Below are positions 9,571 to 19,049 of a stretch of DNA of 24,432 bases, in pieces. The stretch spans positions 2,443,951 through 2,468,382 of the forward strand of contig BFEA01000108.1 of NCBI GenBank assembly GCA_003427395.1, in the 5' to 3' direction. Position numbers and translations under genes: made by a program. The notes below the pieces were generated by a model that had not been told where the DNA came from, did not search any database, and saw only the letters and a program-made list of their open reading frames with translations. Origin of the DNA: Chara braunii (Eukaryota; Streptophyta; Charophyceae; Charales; Characeae). Each line of letters opens with the position of its first letter. The first letter of the stretch is position 1.

Positions 9571-10050
9571 GCTGGGAGTCGAGAGGGAGAGAGTTGATCC
9601 TTGCTCATTGCTCATCTTTCAAGTCAGTCAGATGAGCGGGCGAGCATTGTTTGGGTGGTATAGAGCTGAAGAAGAAGCAGAGTAGCGGGGAGTTGATAGG
9701 GGAGACGCAGAAGGTGGTGAGGAGAGGAAGGATTAAGAGAGAGAGGTAGCGCAGCTCTCGGGGACGGGAGACAACTGGAATAAAAAGAAAAGAGAGGTGT
9801 ACATGGACACAGTTTGCGCCAGGTACGTTCAACAGAGAGAGGGGGAGAGGAGAGTTGGAAGGGATCTAGCCTGCGCATTTCCTGAATGAACTAGGGCGAG
9901 TCGGGCACCGATCCTGGAAGTTTGGGCTCAGGCGACCATGAATCCGAGCTCATAATGGGACGGGAGTTAGGGGGTGGTGAGCTAGGTGAGAAATAACGTG
10001 CGCGGAGGAAGCCGGGAGCTATGGGAGAGAAGAGGGTAGTCATCAGATCT
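9571..10050. other. No gene seen; purine-rich
   Basis: The plus strand is rich in GA/GGA stretches (for example 9660-9860). The longer minus-strand frames are Ser/Pro/Leu-rich translations of this bias and carry no known motif. Confidence 0.5.
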
Positions 10051-10400
10051 CGGTCGTTCCTTGGCCGTTTGTGGCAATCTAAGAAGGTATCTGGGGGTTT
10101 TGAGGCAGGGCGAAGCTGATGACAGGGTTGGATCGTGTGTAGGATGAAAGGATTATGCAGCAGCTATGATACAGGCTGCGCGGGTTATGGCAGAAGTGGA
10201 GGTGGGAGTAAAAGTGAAAGTGAAATAAGTCGGTCGTTTCTCGACCGTTTTGTGCGATTTAAGAGGCAATTTCGGGGTTTGGAGATAGAGAGAACCTGAT
10301 GGCGGCGTCAGATTTCGCGTATGAGCAGTAACCTGGCCAGGATCGGTGGCACAGACTGCGCGGCTGCTACAAGAGCTTACGGTGGTGATGAATCTTTCCA
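10051..10400. repeat. Diverged tandem duplication, period 180 bp
   Basis: The segment starting CGGTCGTTCCTTGGCCGTTT at 10051 recurs at 10231 as CGGTCGTTTCTCGACCGTTT. The similarity continues through the following stretch to GACTGCGCGG/GGCTGCGCGG. Both copies open with a small hairpin whose arms differ but still pair (CGGTC/GGCCG against CGGTCG/CGACCG). Confidence 0.7.
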
Positions 10401-10420
10401 TGTTCTAGTGGAAGATTCAT
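10388..10420. repeat. 12-bp hairpin with one bulged base
   Basis: ATGAATCTTTCCA (10388-10400) and TGGAAGATTCAT (10409-10420) are complementary apart from one extra T; the loop is 8 nt. It sits at the end of the second copy of the 180-bp duplication. Confidence 0.75.
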
Positions 10421-11239
10421 TCTCGATTGGCACACCTTGCGAGTGCTGCAGTGACTCTCAAGGTCGCTGTTGTCACCCCCCCTTATCATCTTCGATCATA
10501 GTTGTGACCGTCCTACTCGCTACCATCCTGCCTTCAGGATCGTACGTGCGCACGAATTGTTGGCGTCTATAGTCGTGATCGCCCAACCTTTGTGGTGGTT
10601 CACTCCGCACCTGCTGCCTCCCGCTCTGCGCGCTGCCGCCCTCCCTGGAGTTGCTAGACTCAGACTCAGATCGGAGCCTACCTCCCACCTCCAGGCCATG
10701 TTGAATTGCACTCATGGGCAGCGGTGTGAACCTGGCTGAGATCTGGTCCGGATACGGTAGACAAGAGAGCGAAGTGCGATGCTCTCAACGACTNATTCGA
10801 AGGTGGTCCTCTACTGTTAGCGATAGCGCTCCTGGTCTGGTGACACCCTTCACCACCAGGAGTGGGGGCTACCTGTGGACAGGAAAGTAGAGAAGGGNCG
10901 TCGCTGCTCCGGNGTCCGTGCATGGTTGCAGGCGTCATCTTCATCTCAGTGATCGCCACTTGAGCCTTCTACTCGGTTGCTGCTCAGTACTCTCTCTCTC
11001 GGCTTAGTGGGCGTTGTTTACTAGTGGACCTGGCCCTGAGGGCGACCAGGTACANGGAGAGGAAGAGTGAAGGAGACAGCGAAAGGGGATTAGTAGGGGG
11101 GATTCTGAAAGACTTGAATGAACCTGGACGCAAGGGGGTGCTAGATACAGGAAGGAGTAACGCACCTCTATGTGGGAAAATGCACCCGCCCACTTACTAG
11201 CGGGAGATTGTAGTGGATCCTTACTTCTATGTCGTTTCT

Positions 11240-11240
<1 letters not shown>
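10421..11240. other. No gene seen
   Basis: Only short frames on both strands, with isolated Ns at 10794, 10898, 10913 and 11055 showing uncertain bases. No motif or repeat of note was recognised. Confidence 0.5.
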
Positions 11241-11242
<2 letters not shown>

Positions 11243-11270
<28 letters not shown>

Positions 11271-11271
11271 T
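11243..11271. repeat. (AT)n microsatellite
   Basis: A run of about 13 AT dinucleotides inside T-rich sequence. Confidence 0.95.
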
Positions 11272-11583
11272 TTTGCATTTTTAATTTTAGCTTTATTTTT
11301 GTTCTCCCACCTTCAAATTACACCTTTAGTGAGTAGCTGGCAACAATTGCATTGTCAGATAGTGACGACAACGGTGGAGCGGATCCCATAAACGTGACAC
11401 TCGACCCGGTCGCCATCATTCCCCCCCCCCACGTTACTAATTGGCTAGCAGGCTGCCACGGTCAAAGTTAAGCTTCTCGGTTCCCTCTTATTTTTTTTTC
11501 CGAATGTGGGTTGTGGTACGCTACGCTATACAGACCGCTGGGGGCACGCTGCTGTGCATCCGACTGTGCCCCCGACATGCATT

Positions 11584-12130
11584 TGGCACAGTGAGAATTA
11601 CTGTGTTGTTGGGCTGATGAGCAGACACCGGTAACACATTGCTGCACGGTGCAGAGACCATTGGGTTGTTATGACACTAGGCATTAGTACCATGACCAGC
11701 TGTTGCGCGCAACTAGGGTGGGCCGTCGTATTGAAGCTTGCGGTCGTAGCATGCGAACGGGCTACTATTGGAGTCGCCGGATAGCTTAGCCTGAGTTTTG
11801 GCGGCTCGGCCTGTGGGTTTGTGACCCACCCTGTGCANNNNNNNNNNNNNNNNNNNNNNNNNNNNNNNNNNNNNNNNNNNTGAGAATTACTGTGTTGTTG
11901 GGCTGATGAGCAGACACCGGTAACACATTGCTGCACGGTGCAAAGACCATTGGGTTGTTATGACTCTAGGCATTAGTACCACGACCAGCTATTGCGCGCA
12001 ACTAGGGTGGGCCGTCGTATTGAAGCCGTCGTAGCATGCGAACGGGCTACTATTGGAGTCGCCGGATAGCTTAGCCTGAGTTTTGGCGGCTCGGCCTGTG
12101 GGTTTGTGACCCACCCTGTGCACTGTGCCA
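11584..12130. mobile_element. Duplicated segment bounded by 10-bp inverted repeats (MITE-like candidate)
   Basis: TGGCACAGTG (11584-11593) and CACTGTGCCA (12121-12130) are perfect inverted repeats at the outer ends of a segment made of two near-identical copies (11592-11837 and 11881-12122). The copies differ by a few substitutions and a 4-base deletion near 12026. If each copy once had both ends, each would be a TIR element of about 260-290 bp. I see no clear target-site duplication and no transposase frame. An assembly artefact around the gap is an alternative. Confidence 0.4.
11838..11880. other. Assembly gap (43 N)
   Basis: This run of Ns lies exactly between the two copies of the duplicated segment, which is where an assembler would fail. 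The real spacing and copy number are uncertain. Confidence 0.99.
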
Positions 12131-13765
12131 GCTGGTTGACTTCACAGGGGTCACCATGGCTACTAGCGGGAGTGAATGTACGTTGTTGTTGTCGCTTGCG
12201 AAGTACTGTTGAGACCGGGCTGTTGTGCACGGCCTCCGATAGCCACTGTCTGGCGCAGGGCACCACCATAACTGGCTACTGATGTTGGACCTTGTCGAAG
12301 CCCGTAGCTACTGATTTCTGGGCGCAGCATTTCGGATGACGGTGCCTGCCACGTATTCCCACTGTGTACCAACTTTGGGCAAAGCTGCAAGGGTCTGTTT
12401 GTAGTAAACATATGATCATGTTCTTGCTTCAACGCTCTCTGCGGCGCATAGCTGTTACAACACGTTTAGGCTGAAACATTGGGGGAGTGGCCAATATCAT
12501 AGGCAAGCTGCGGGGTGTCGTTTACGGCTGCAGTCATCCTATTGAGGTTATTGCAGCATTTACCGCTACTGCTGAAGCAGGCTACCTCAGCATTTAGGTT
12601 GTGCATGGCCCCGCTGGGGTGGAACTGCTGCGGCGCGCTCTGGCACACACCGGTCGGGCACTACCATCATACGGCTGTGGACTATGCATAGACTACTGCT
12701 GTGTTTTCACAGATGGTTGCTACTATAAATAGGTTGTTGTAACAGGTACTGGTCACCACGGTGTGCGGGCTGGGTAGTCGGCTGTACCTTTTTGGACTGC
12801 TGGGGACACAACTGCTGTATATAATGCACGATCCGGTGCTACGGGTAGTTCCCTATAGGGCGTTGTATGCTGCTACAGCACAGGTGGACTGTGTACGGGC
12901 CATGGCTACGTACTGCTGCAGCTTCTGCTGGGTACTACGGGTTGTGAGAGACAACTTTTGTCGGCTTGACTGTGCACCGCTGTTGCGTTGACTGTGCACA
13001 GGTTGTGGCTAACTGCTGGTGGTTGTCATAGGGTGTTCCAGCCTGCTGCGGGGTGTAGTCGACCGCTGTAAGCTGCTTCAGAACGTGTGCAGCTATGATT
13101 GGTCTAAGGCAAGGTATTGAACCTCAGAGAAGTGATCAGACCAAGTCAGTAAGAGGGCGGACACAATGAGAGAGGGAAAAGGAGATCAGACCTAGCCGCA
13201 GGGGGCTTATTGTTGCAGTCTGGAGGTTCATCATGAGTCTGTTACTCGGCGTTTTGACTGCGACCTGACCTTCTGTACTACGTTACCGGCCATCATTGTG
13301 GAGCCCTCATGCGCATCAAGGCAACAAGGCCCTCTCCAGTGAGGTTGAGCGCACCCCTCTGGTATCTGCGCGTCTAAAACTTTCTGCATCTTCCTTTTTT
13401 ACTCTCAGTCTAGTCTAAGGTTAGGAAAGGAAGGCGGCAGGCGGGATTGAAACCCGTAGGACCGCGCTAAGGTCTCTGTGGGAGGTTGCCCCACTGATTG
13501 CGGGAGCTCTGCCGGAGCCCAGGCGGGGTTCTGGAGGCAGGGAACTTCAGGTATAACTTCGTCTGACGCGTGTGATCCCGTCCCCTATCTCTTATCCTTG
13601 GGCATCTAAAGAATACTATGTAAGGATACTACTCTTTGTTTTGTTATGTATGTCAGGACATGTTTTGCGAAAGGTTAAATGAACAACTATATATGAGAGT
13701 TCAGATAACTTCAGTGGTTTCAAACAGGATGAACTGGGGGGAAGGTGGGTTGCAGGTGTTATGTA
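12131..13765. other. No gene seen; TGCTG/TACTG-rich stretch
   Basis: About 12200-13060 is quasi-repetitive, with frequent CTGCTG, TGTGCAC and GGTACTG words without a fixed period. From 13080 to 13765 the sequence is more ordinary, with a short inverted repeat GTGGG/CCCAC near 13478-13494. Short frames have no known motif. Confidence 0.45.
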
Positions 13766-13783
13766 TGCTTTGACCGGGTCAAC

Positions 13784-15055
13784 CCAAGGCTGAGCTCCTC
13801 TAAGTTGATGTGGGCTCAGTGCTGTGTTTTACTTATGTTTGTTGAGGCTGACTGTATGGTTTTGAGGGCTGGACCTATCCTAAGTTGGACGGATCAGTCG
13901 CTGTTTCTTTTTTGGGTTTCTGAACAGGGGGATGGGCACCCTAAGTTGGGAGGTCTCAGAATCCTGGTGTTTCTTTTGTGGGTTGTTGAAAACAGAGCTG
14001 GGAACACTCTAAGTTGCGTGGACTCAGTTTTATGTGTGTTTTCTTCCGAGGGGGACACAGGCATGAGGCTGGGCGTACCCTTAAGTTCGGGCGGTTCAGT
14101 CATAAGTCATGAACATAATGGTCAACCCAAATATACAATTTTGATATATATTATAAACCTATATCATTTGGCGGACCGGGCACCCTAAGTTGGGAAAGCG
14201 AGTCAGTAAGTCAGGTAGAACAAGAAGAGGAGAAAAGTGATGAAGAATATAATGAAGGTAATCAGGGCAGGCTGAGCGTACCCTTAAGTTAGGGCGGCTC
14301 GGTCCTATGCTCGTGACAATACAAAGGTGCAGAAAGTAAGTATAAACCTGCTTTATTTTCCCTTCTAAACACAAGGCAGGGTTGGATGTCCCCTAAGTTG
14401 GGTAGGTCTGACTATCTGCCTTATAAGAGAGAAACACATATAGTTTGTGTAAGTATCAATGGTTGTCTTCATATGATTGTCGTTACGGAGGCTAAGCGTA
14501 CCCTTAAGTTAGGGCGGCTTAGTCACACGTCGTTGTACTTATTCAGGCAGATTCTGTTTTATGCAACTATAACTGTTTAAGCCAGCCAGACGTACCCTTA
14601 AGTTAGGGCGGCCTGGTGATAGGCTCCTGTCGTTGATGTGATGTAGGTTGGACGTACTCTTAAATTAGGGCGGTCTGACCATTCGTCGTTTGCGCTTGTT
14701 CTGTAGGTTGGACGTACCCTTAAGTTAGGGTGGTCTGACCATTCGTCGTTCGTGCTTATTNTGGGCAGGTTAGGCACACCCCTAAGTTGGGNCAGTCTAA
14801 TCCTATGCCCTATGTNACTTTGTGTAAAGTTGGCTATGTATACCCTTAAGTTAGGGCAGTCTAGCTTTACGCTTCATGTCGTCAGTTCAAGCAGAAGTCA
14901 GGCGTACCCTTAAGTTAGGGCGGTCTGGTCATATGCTTTATGACTAGAGTTAATCTCGAGTTGGGCATACCCTTAAGTTAGGGCAGTCCAGTTGTGCGTA
15001 CCCTTACTTGTTTACTTAGGCAGGTTGGACATACCCTTAAGTTAGGGCCTTGTCT
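13784..15055 (+). repeat. Tandem array of 17 hairpin units with covarying arms
   Basis: The centre TAAGTT recurs at 13801, 13881, 13942, 14010, 14082, 14186, 14285, 14394, 14505, 14599, 14661 (as TAAATT), 14721, 14783, 14847, 14911, 14974 and 15038. Spacing is 60-64 bp in the last seven intervals and 61-111 bp before. The best conserved core is GTACCCTTAAGTTAGGGCGG. Six- to eight-base arms on either side are complementary and change together: CTGAGC/GCTCGG (14272/14297), CTAAGC/GCTTAG (14492/14517), GGTTGGAC/GTCTGACC (14706/14733), TTAGGC/GTCTAA (14780s unit), TTGGGC/GTCCAG (14974 unit). The inner CCCT/AGGG also pairs. Some units are weaker (for example 14186). A trailing YMTAYGC-like word and TCGTCGTT follow several units. 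This suggests a folded RNA or a palindromic DNA element kept by selection or arm-to-arm conversion. The plus strand is chosen only for description. Confidence 0.85.
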
Positions 15056-15452
15056 GATCCTAGGCCATAAGTGAGGGGGTTATTGATAGGGAACGACTGA
15101 GTGATCTAACGAACTACCTGGGCAAATGTATGTGGGATTGTGAGAGATGCATACTCATGTATGATTGTAGGGTCTCACTTGGGGTGTCTGTTCGATAGGA
15201 TAGTTGCTTTAGGTGCTCGCCAAGTGGTGGAGCCATAGGTAGGTCAGATGGATGTTGGAAGGGAAAATTTGGGATGAGGATAGGACTGGCTTTGCTAGGG
15301 GTTAGGCCCAATGCTAGCCCACGGTCTCATCCAGAGGTTGTGTTAGCTGTCATTGATCCTGATTCATCAAGCAGGCGTCGGTAGTTAGTCCCAAGTGTAG
15401 TTTGCTTTGTCTTTTCATCTTTCAGCTTCGTATAAATCTTGGTAGCCTCCTG
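15056..15452. other. No gene seen
   Basis: Ordinary sequence after the hairpin array with no motif, repeat or coding frame that I can support. Confidence 0.5.
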
Positions 15453-15570
15453 TTCCTACGGGAAGCGTTGTCGAAATTTCTACAAATCTGGAGGAGTTAG
15501 TCATTTTTTGACTCATAGAAATTCTGAAAAGACACTTTTCCTACGGGAAGCGCTGCCGAAACTTCGCAGA
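15453..15570 (+). repeat. Repeat pair, period 85 bp, each with a C(TACG)G hairpin
   Basis: TTCCTACGGGAAGCGTTG at 15453 recurs as TTCCTACGGGAAGCGCTG at 15538; similarity continues through CGAAAYTTC and on to a GGAGTTA block. Each copy can form TTCC-TACG-GGAA, which in RNA is a C(UACG)G tetraloop of the unusually stable UNCG class. The substitutions between copies spare this hairpin. Function unknown. Confidence 0.65.
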
Positions 15571-15805
15571 ATTTGGGGAGTTATAATATTTTGCAGCTAG
15601 GGGTTACTTAGCAGATCCATCCTGATTAGAGGTAATACTTAGGGACTTAGTACTAGTAGAGGAGCTAGGTTACGATTAGGGGAATGTTCTCCCCGTAACA
15701 GAAACATGAGTAGTATTTTTCTTTGGTTTGTACTGTGATATAGGTTCTCGTGTTATCAGTTGAAGGTTGATCTGACCAGCCTATTCCTTCAGAAGTTTTA
15801 CCTTT

Positions 15806-15824
15806 CTGTTATCACTGATAACAG
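15806..15824. promoter_or_regulatory. Near-perfect 19-bp palindrome
   Basis: CTGTTATCA, C, TGATAACAG: nine-base arms around a single base. GTTATCAGT also occurs at about 15752-15760. Such symmetry can be a dimeric protein site, but nothing else supports that here. Confidence 0.5.
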
Positions 15825-16440
15825 GTCGGTTGTCGATCCGTCGGTCTACGACTCAACCCCAATTCACCCTCGATGCTCAACCTAAAAAGGCTCTAGCCCT
15901 CGTGATTTTATTTGTTTTGTTAAGGTTTCATCCAGACTTTTATTGAATGGCCATATAACATAGGTACTGAGTACTTACTTATGGCTGGTTGGCTGGGCTG
16001 GGGCTTGCATGGCTAAAGCAAGGGGTATGAGTGGAGAGGTTGGCTGGAGTTGACTCCGTGTAGCGTGTGGATCTTTGTTTGATGCTGTGATGTGATTGCA
16101 GGTATGTATGGAAGAGTATCATCTGAGTTATGTTGAGTGATCGTGTCTTGGATTCAGATGGGCAACTCACACAACTGTCGTGAGAGTGAACTATCCCACA
16201 ACCTTGTGCTTGAGTGAGATTGTTCTTCCCTCTATCTGATAAAGTAAGTAAGCATACGTTCGGGTAACCCCCTCAGGGCTAATCTCGACGGTGTCCTTTC
16301 TGTTGCTGTTGAGAACAGTTGTTCCTTATTATTATTTATTTATCCTTGTTGAAAATTATTTTGGTGGAACGATAAGGTTCCAGACGGAAGGGTTAGCGTG
16401 TCGCTGGTGATGCGCCAGACACCACCGCTCCAAATTCCTT
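15825..16440. other. No gene seen
   Basis: No recognised coding or repeat structure. Pyrimidine tracts and GCAG words near 16095-16101 could be splice-like, but no exon can be supported. Confidence 0.45.
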
Positions 16441-16443
16441 CCT

Positions 16444-16515
16444 GCCCTAAGGGCCGCCTTACCCTGCACCCTTTGGGATACCTCAGGGTGCAGGAGACGG
16501 AAAGGCCCTCGGGCC
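16444..16515. repeat. Three consecutive perfect hairpins
   Basis: GCCCT/AGGGC (16444-16448 and 16450-16454), CCTGCACCCT/AGGGTGCAGG (10 bp; 16463-16472 and 16485-16494) and GGCCC/GGGCC (16504-16508 and 16511-16515) follow one another within 72 bp. Their arms are unrelated in sequence. Confidence 0.75.
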
Positions 16516-16653
16516 GATTTTGCGCCCACTTAAGGGTTACCCCCCCTTAGCGTGCGCTTCAGCCAACGCCTGAGCGTCGGGAGCCACCCCACGGCCCAGA
16601 ATAGGCGATTCGGGTATGGGCACCACATAATGCGTCGTCATCACTTTTATCTG

Positions 16654-16693
16654 CGTAGGACTGCATTATTAATCGGTATGCGTGGGTCCTACG
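16654..16693. repeat. 8-bp hairpin with inner stem
   Basis: CGTAGGAC (16654-16661) pairs with GTCCTACG (16686-16693); inside, GCAT (16663-16666) pairs with ATGC (16678-16681). Confidence 0.65.
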
Positions 16694-16886
16694 TTCGCGC
16701 GATCTTATACTAAACCTCGCGCAAGGCAGTTACCGACTTCCACTGCGTAGAGTTATGGGTTGGATACTGAAGGGACTAGGAGTGTTGTTGTGTTGTGGTA
16801 TTTCTTGTGGAGATTGTTGTGTGTGTGTCCGTATGTTATGTGTGGGTAAGCGTGAGTGTTATAGTGTAACGCGTGGGTGTGTAGTG

Positions 16887-17290
16887 CGTCCTAGTCGACC
16901 GGCGCCGAATCGTGTCTGGGACTTCAGCCCCCCAGTACGACGACTCGCGTACGAGTTCGATTTCGCGTGTTCGACCGCGCGTACCCCCTATGCTACAGCG
17001 AACGAGAAACGCCCTCGGCTGGGCCACCTCTGCAATTGCATATGAAAAACTTTCGCATGTGGTTCAGTAGCTCGACAGGGATACGCCCACCTAAGGGATG
17101 GTGACAACTCCCGCAGGTGGAGGTAGCGGTGCCTCACGTGACTCTGTCCTGTCGTAGGGACTCGCGAGAGGTACGGTTGGCGTACTCGGCCGGAGCGGCA
17201 AACGCTCTCCGCGACAAGTCCTGCATAATCCTGCGTGACGCGGCCGGGAGGGTCCCCATGCAGGACCGATGCGCTCGACACTGGGCCGAG
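16887..17290 (+). repeat. Dispersed repeat family, copy A
   Basis: This copy shares CGTCCTAGTCGACCGGCG (16887-16904) with the reverse complement of 21204-21221. It shares the block AGCGAACGAG...CTCGGCTG..CCACCTCTGCAATTG (about 16993-17040) with copies B and C, TGTCCTGTCGTAG near 17148 with C, and 17229-17256 with copy D at the window start. It is not a known class to me. The short frames on both strands (including a CNCRGR-like peptide on the minus strand) are interrupted and are not called as genes. Confidence 0.75.
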
Positions 17291-17402
17291 GCTCGACGCC
17301 GTGGTCGCGGCTAAAAGGTTGATCTATCAAGCCTACCGGACTAAGTTCCTGTAGGAAAGGTTGTGGGGCATGGGCCTTAAAGTAGGAGAGGCAAGGGTAA
17401 GC
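17291..17402. other. Short spacer before the hairpin cluster
   Basis: No coding sequence. A small TTCCTGTAGGAA palindrome lies at about 17346-17357. Confidence 0.4.
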
Positions 17403-17689
17403 CTGCCTGAACCTAAAACAGGCAGCCTACTGGGCCGCAACCCTTAAAATAGAAGGGTTGCGAGACAAACTTTTGTAATAGGAGCTAGCCCAATCGATTA
17501 TAGCTTAAAACTCTCACCTAACTAACACCGGGATTGAATCGCACTCGTCATCGGGCTAACTCTATTAGGAGTTGCCCTTACTTGCAGATGGCATGGTCCA
17601 TCTCGACCGTGCGATCGCAGAGATCACACGGTTGAGATAGGCCGCGCCGATCACCATTGCCCCTGCGCAAAGATGATATGCATATATCA

Positions 17690-17724
17690 TAAAAATAAAA
17701 TAAAAAATAAAAATAAAATAAAAC
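17690..17724. repeat. A-rich (AAAAT)n-like tract
   Basis: Irregular AAAAT/AAAT repeats inside the hairpin cluster. Confidence 0.9.
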
Positions 17725-17963
17725 TATTTTTGTCGAATCCATAAGGATTCGAACTCATGTTTGTAGTTCGATAGTTCGTGGTTGAAAGCCACGAGATCAA
17801 AGTGACCGTTGGCCAAAGCCAACGGGATTAAAAAAATAATAATAAACTAAGATAAAAACAAAGCGTCGCATAGAGCTACTGGAACTGACTGGGGACTTAG
17901 AGTCCCCAGAGTTGCAGCAGGCGCCCATCGTTTACAGACAGCCATTTCAAAGGTAACTTCTTT

Positions 17964-17965
<2 letters not shown>

Positions 17966-18014
<49 letters not shown>
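17966..18014. repeat. Poly(T) tract of 49 bases
   Basis: An uninterrupted T run. It could be the poly(A) tail of a minus-strand retroposed sequence or simple slippage; its assembled length is unreliable. Confidence 0.95.
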
Positions 18015-18015
<1 letters not shown>

Positions 18016-18248
18016 TACCTAACAATTCGATTGAGGACCCGTTCGTTTCGAACGAACGGGGCGAAGTAAAACGAAAAAAAAAGAAAAAAATGTAAAAGGT
18101 ATGACTATGTCACGCTGTTTTGTCGGACTTTCACCAACTCATTAGGAGGTTGCACCCTAACAGTCTGAGTGAGAGTCTGTGCGGGTTTAGGAAAATCGAA
18201 CGAATATTCTACTAGAACATGGAAATATGCCCCCTGCTACCACTACCA

Positions 18249-18348
18249 TGCACAAGTCTTGTCCAAATGAAAATGAGAAATTGCATACCATATATGATGT
18301 CAGATTGAATATGAGAGTCTTAAAGTTGGGGGCCGCAGACCCACACAC
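18249..18348 (+). repeat. 100-bp direct repeat, left copy
   Basis: TGCACAAGTCTTGTCCAAAT followed by GAGAAATTGCATACCA, GATG.CAGATTGAATA and GCAGACC.ACACAC recurs at 18951-19049 in the same orientation. Two direct repeats 702 bp apart could be the LTRs of a small non-autonomous element; I found no primer-binding site or polypurine tract. Confidence 0.75.
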
Positions 18349-18950
18349 CGTGGAAAAATCGAGGGTGGGCGAGACTGCTTCTCCAAAATTGACGAAGGAG
18401 AAATGACTCTCCTCAGACCGGCTGATGAAGTGACATGACTGCCTGCAGATTCACTTATGCGATGAACTCTGTTCGAAGGCGTACGAAGAAAGGAGGATCA
18501 CGAGAAATCCACCAGATCCAACAAGTTCAACAACCTGCGTCCACTGCCACACTGCCAGTCACTCAGGCTTATACCATTGCGGGCAGTGGGAGCAGCGTCG
18601 TCCGGGTCGACGACGTCTAAATGCACCCCGTGTGAGTTCCAAGGTCACTGGTTCCATTTTATTCCTTAACCAAATAACCTGCAGTTTCCAGAGTCCAATT
18701 GCTGAGTCTGTGGTCCCACTTGAATGTAGATAAAATAACTTGTAACTTGAGAAGTTTTAACCGCTGAAACCGTATGATCCTGTCGAGGTTGTCTAATTGT
18801 ATGTCATAGATGTCTGAGATCCAGAGTTGCGAAGAAACCGTGCGATCGAGGGGAGGGAGAATCTCGACCGACTTGGTCTGCAGTAGTTAGAGTGTGATGA
18901 CAGTGATTGGGAGTTAGAAAGGCAACCACGTGTAGTTGCGGGACAATTGC
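18349..18950. other. Sequence between the two direct repeats, no gene seen
   Basis: A 61-codon plus-strand frame at 18435-18620 has no known motif. Nothing else was recognised. Confidence 0.4.
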
Positions 18951-19049
18951 TGCACAAGTCTTGTCCAAATTAAAAGGAGAAATTGCATACCACAGATGAT
19001 GCCAGATTGAATAGGAGATTCCTGGAGTTCGGGGTCGCAGACCTACACA
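18951..19049 (+). repeat. 100-bp direct repeat, right copy
   Basis: This is the partner of 18249-18348, with scattered substitutions and small indels. Confidence 0.75.

Larger units (their letters stand above)
17403..18060. repeat. Cluster of about ten hairpins with unrelated arms
   Basis: In order: CTGCCTG/CAGGCAG (17403-17425); CGCAACCCTT/AAGGGTTGCG, 10 bp (17436-17462); GGGC-AACTC/GAGTT-GCCC with a bulged T (17553-17577); a 17-position stem with one G:T and one mismatch (17600-17616 with 17622-17638); ATGATA/TATCAT (17673-17690); TCGAATCC/GGATTCGA (17733-17752); TCGTGG/CCACGA (17776-17794); CCGTTGGC/GCCAACGG (17806-17825); CTGGGGACT/AGTCCCCAG (17889-17909); CCCGTTCGTT/AACGAACGGG (18038-18060). 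Loops are mostly 3-9 nt and often A-rich, and A/T-rich linkers lie between. I cannot assign it to a known element. Confidence 0.8.

Noticed and set aside
11610-11640. CTGATGA word suggesting a hammerhead ribozyme (also near 18421 and 11910)
   Set aside because: The required GAAA core and the closing stems are not found at suitable positions.
13440-13475. tRNA-like GGGATTGAAACCC on the plus strand
   Set aside because: There is an extra base in the T-loop consensus and no convincing box A, so it was not called.
13745-14188. 147-codon open frame across the hairpin array
   Set aside because: Its sequence is dictated by the repeat units and has no domain; adjacent units are not kept in frame.
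13784-15055. CRISPR-like array of regular repeats
   Set aside because: Spacing varies from 60 to 111 bp, linkers are related to each other in the later units, the repeat is not constant, and no cas genes are present in this eukaryotic context.
16988-17281. Minus-strand frame in repeat copy A, with related frames in B and C (CNCRGR peptide)
   Set aside because: All copies carry stops or shifts nearby, and the DNA itself is equally conserved, so coding cannot be shown.
17733-17760. tRNA T-arm-like GGATTCGAACT
   Set aside because: It is one arm of the perfect hairpin TCGAATCC/GGATTCGA, and no box A is present at the right distance.
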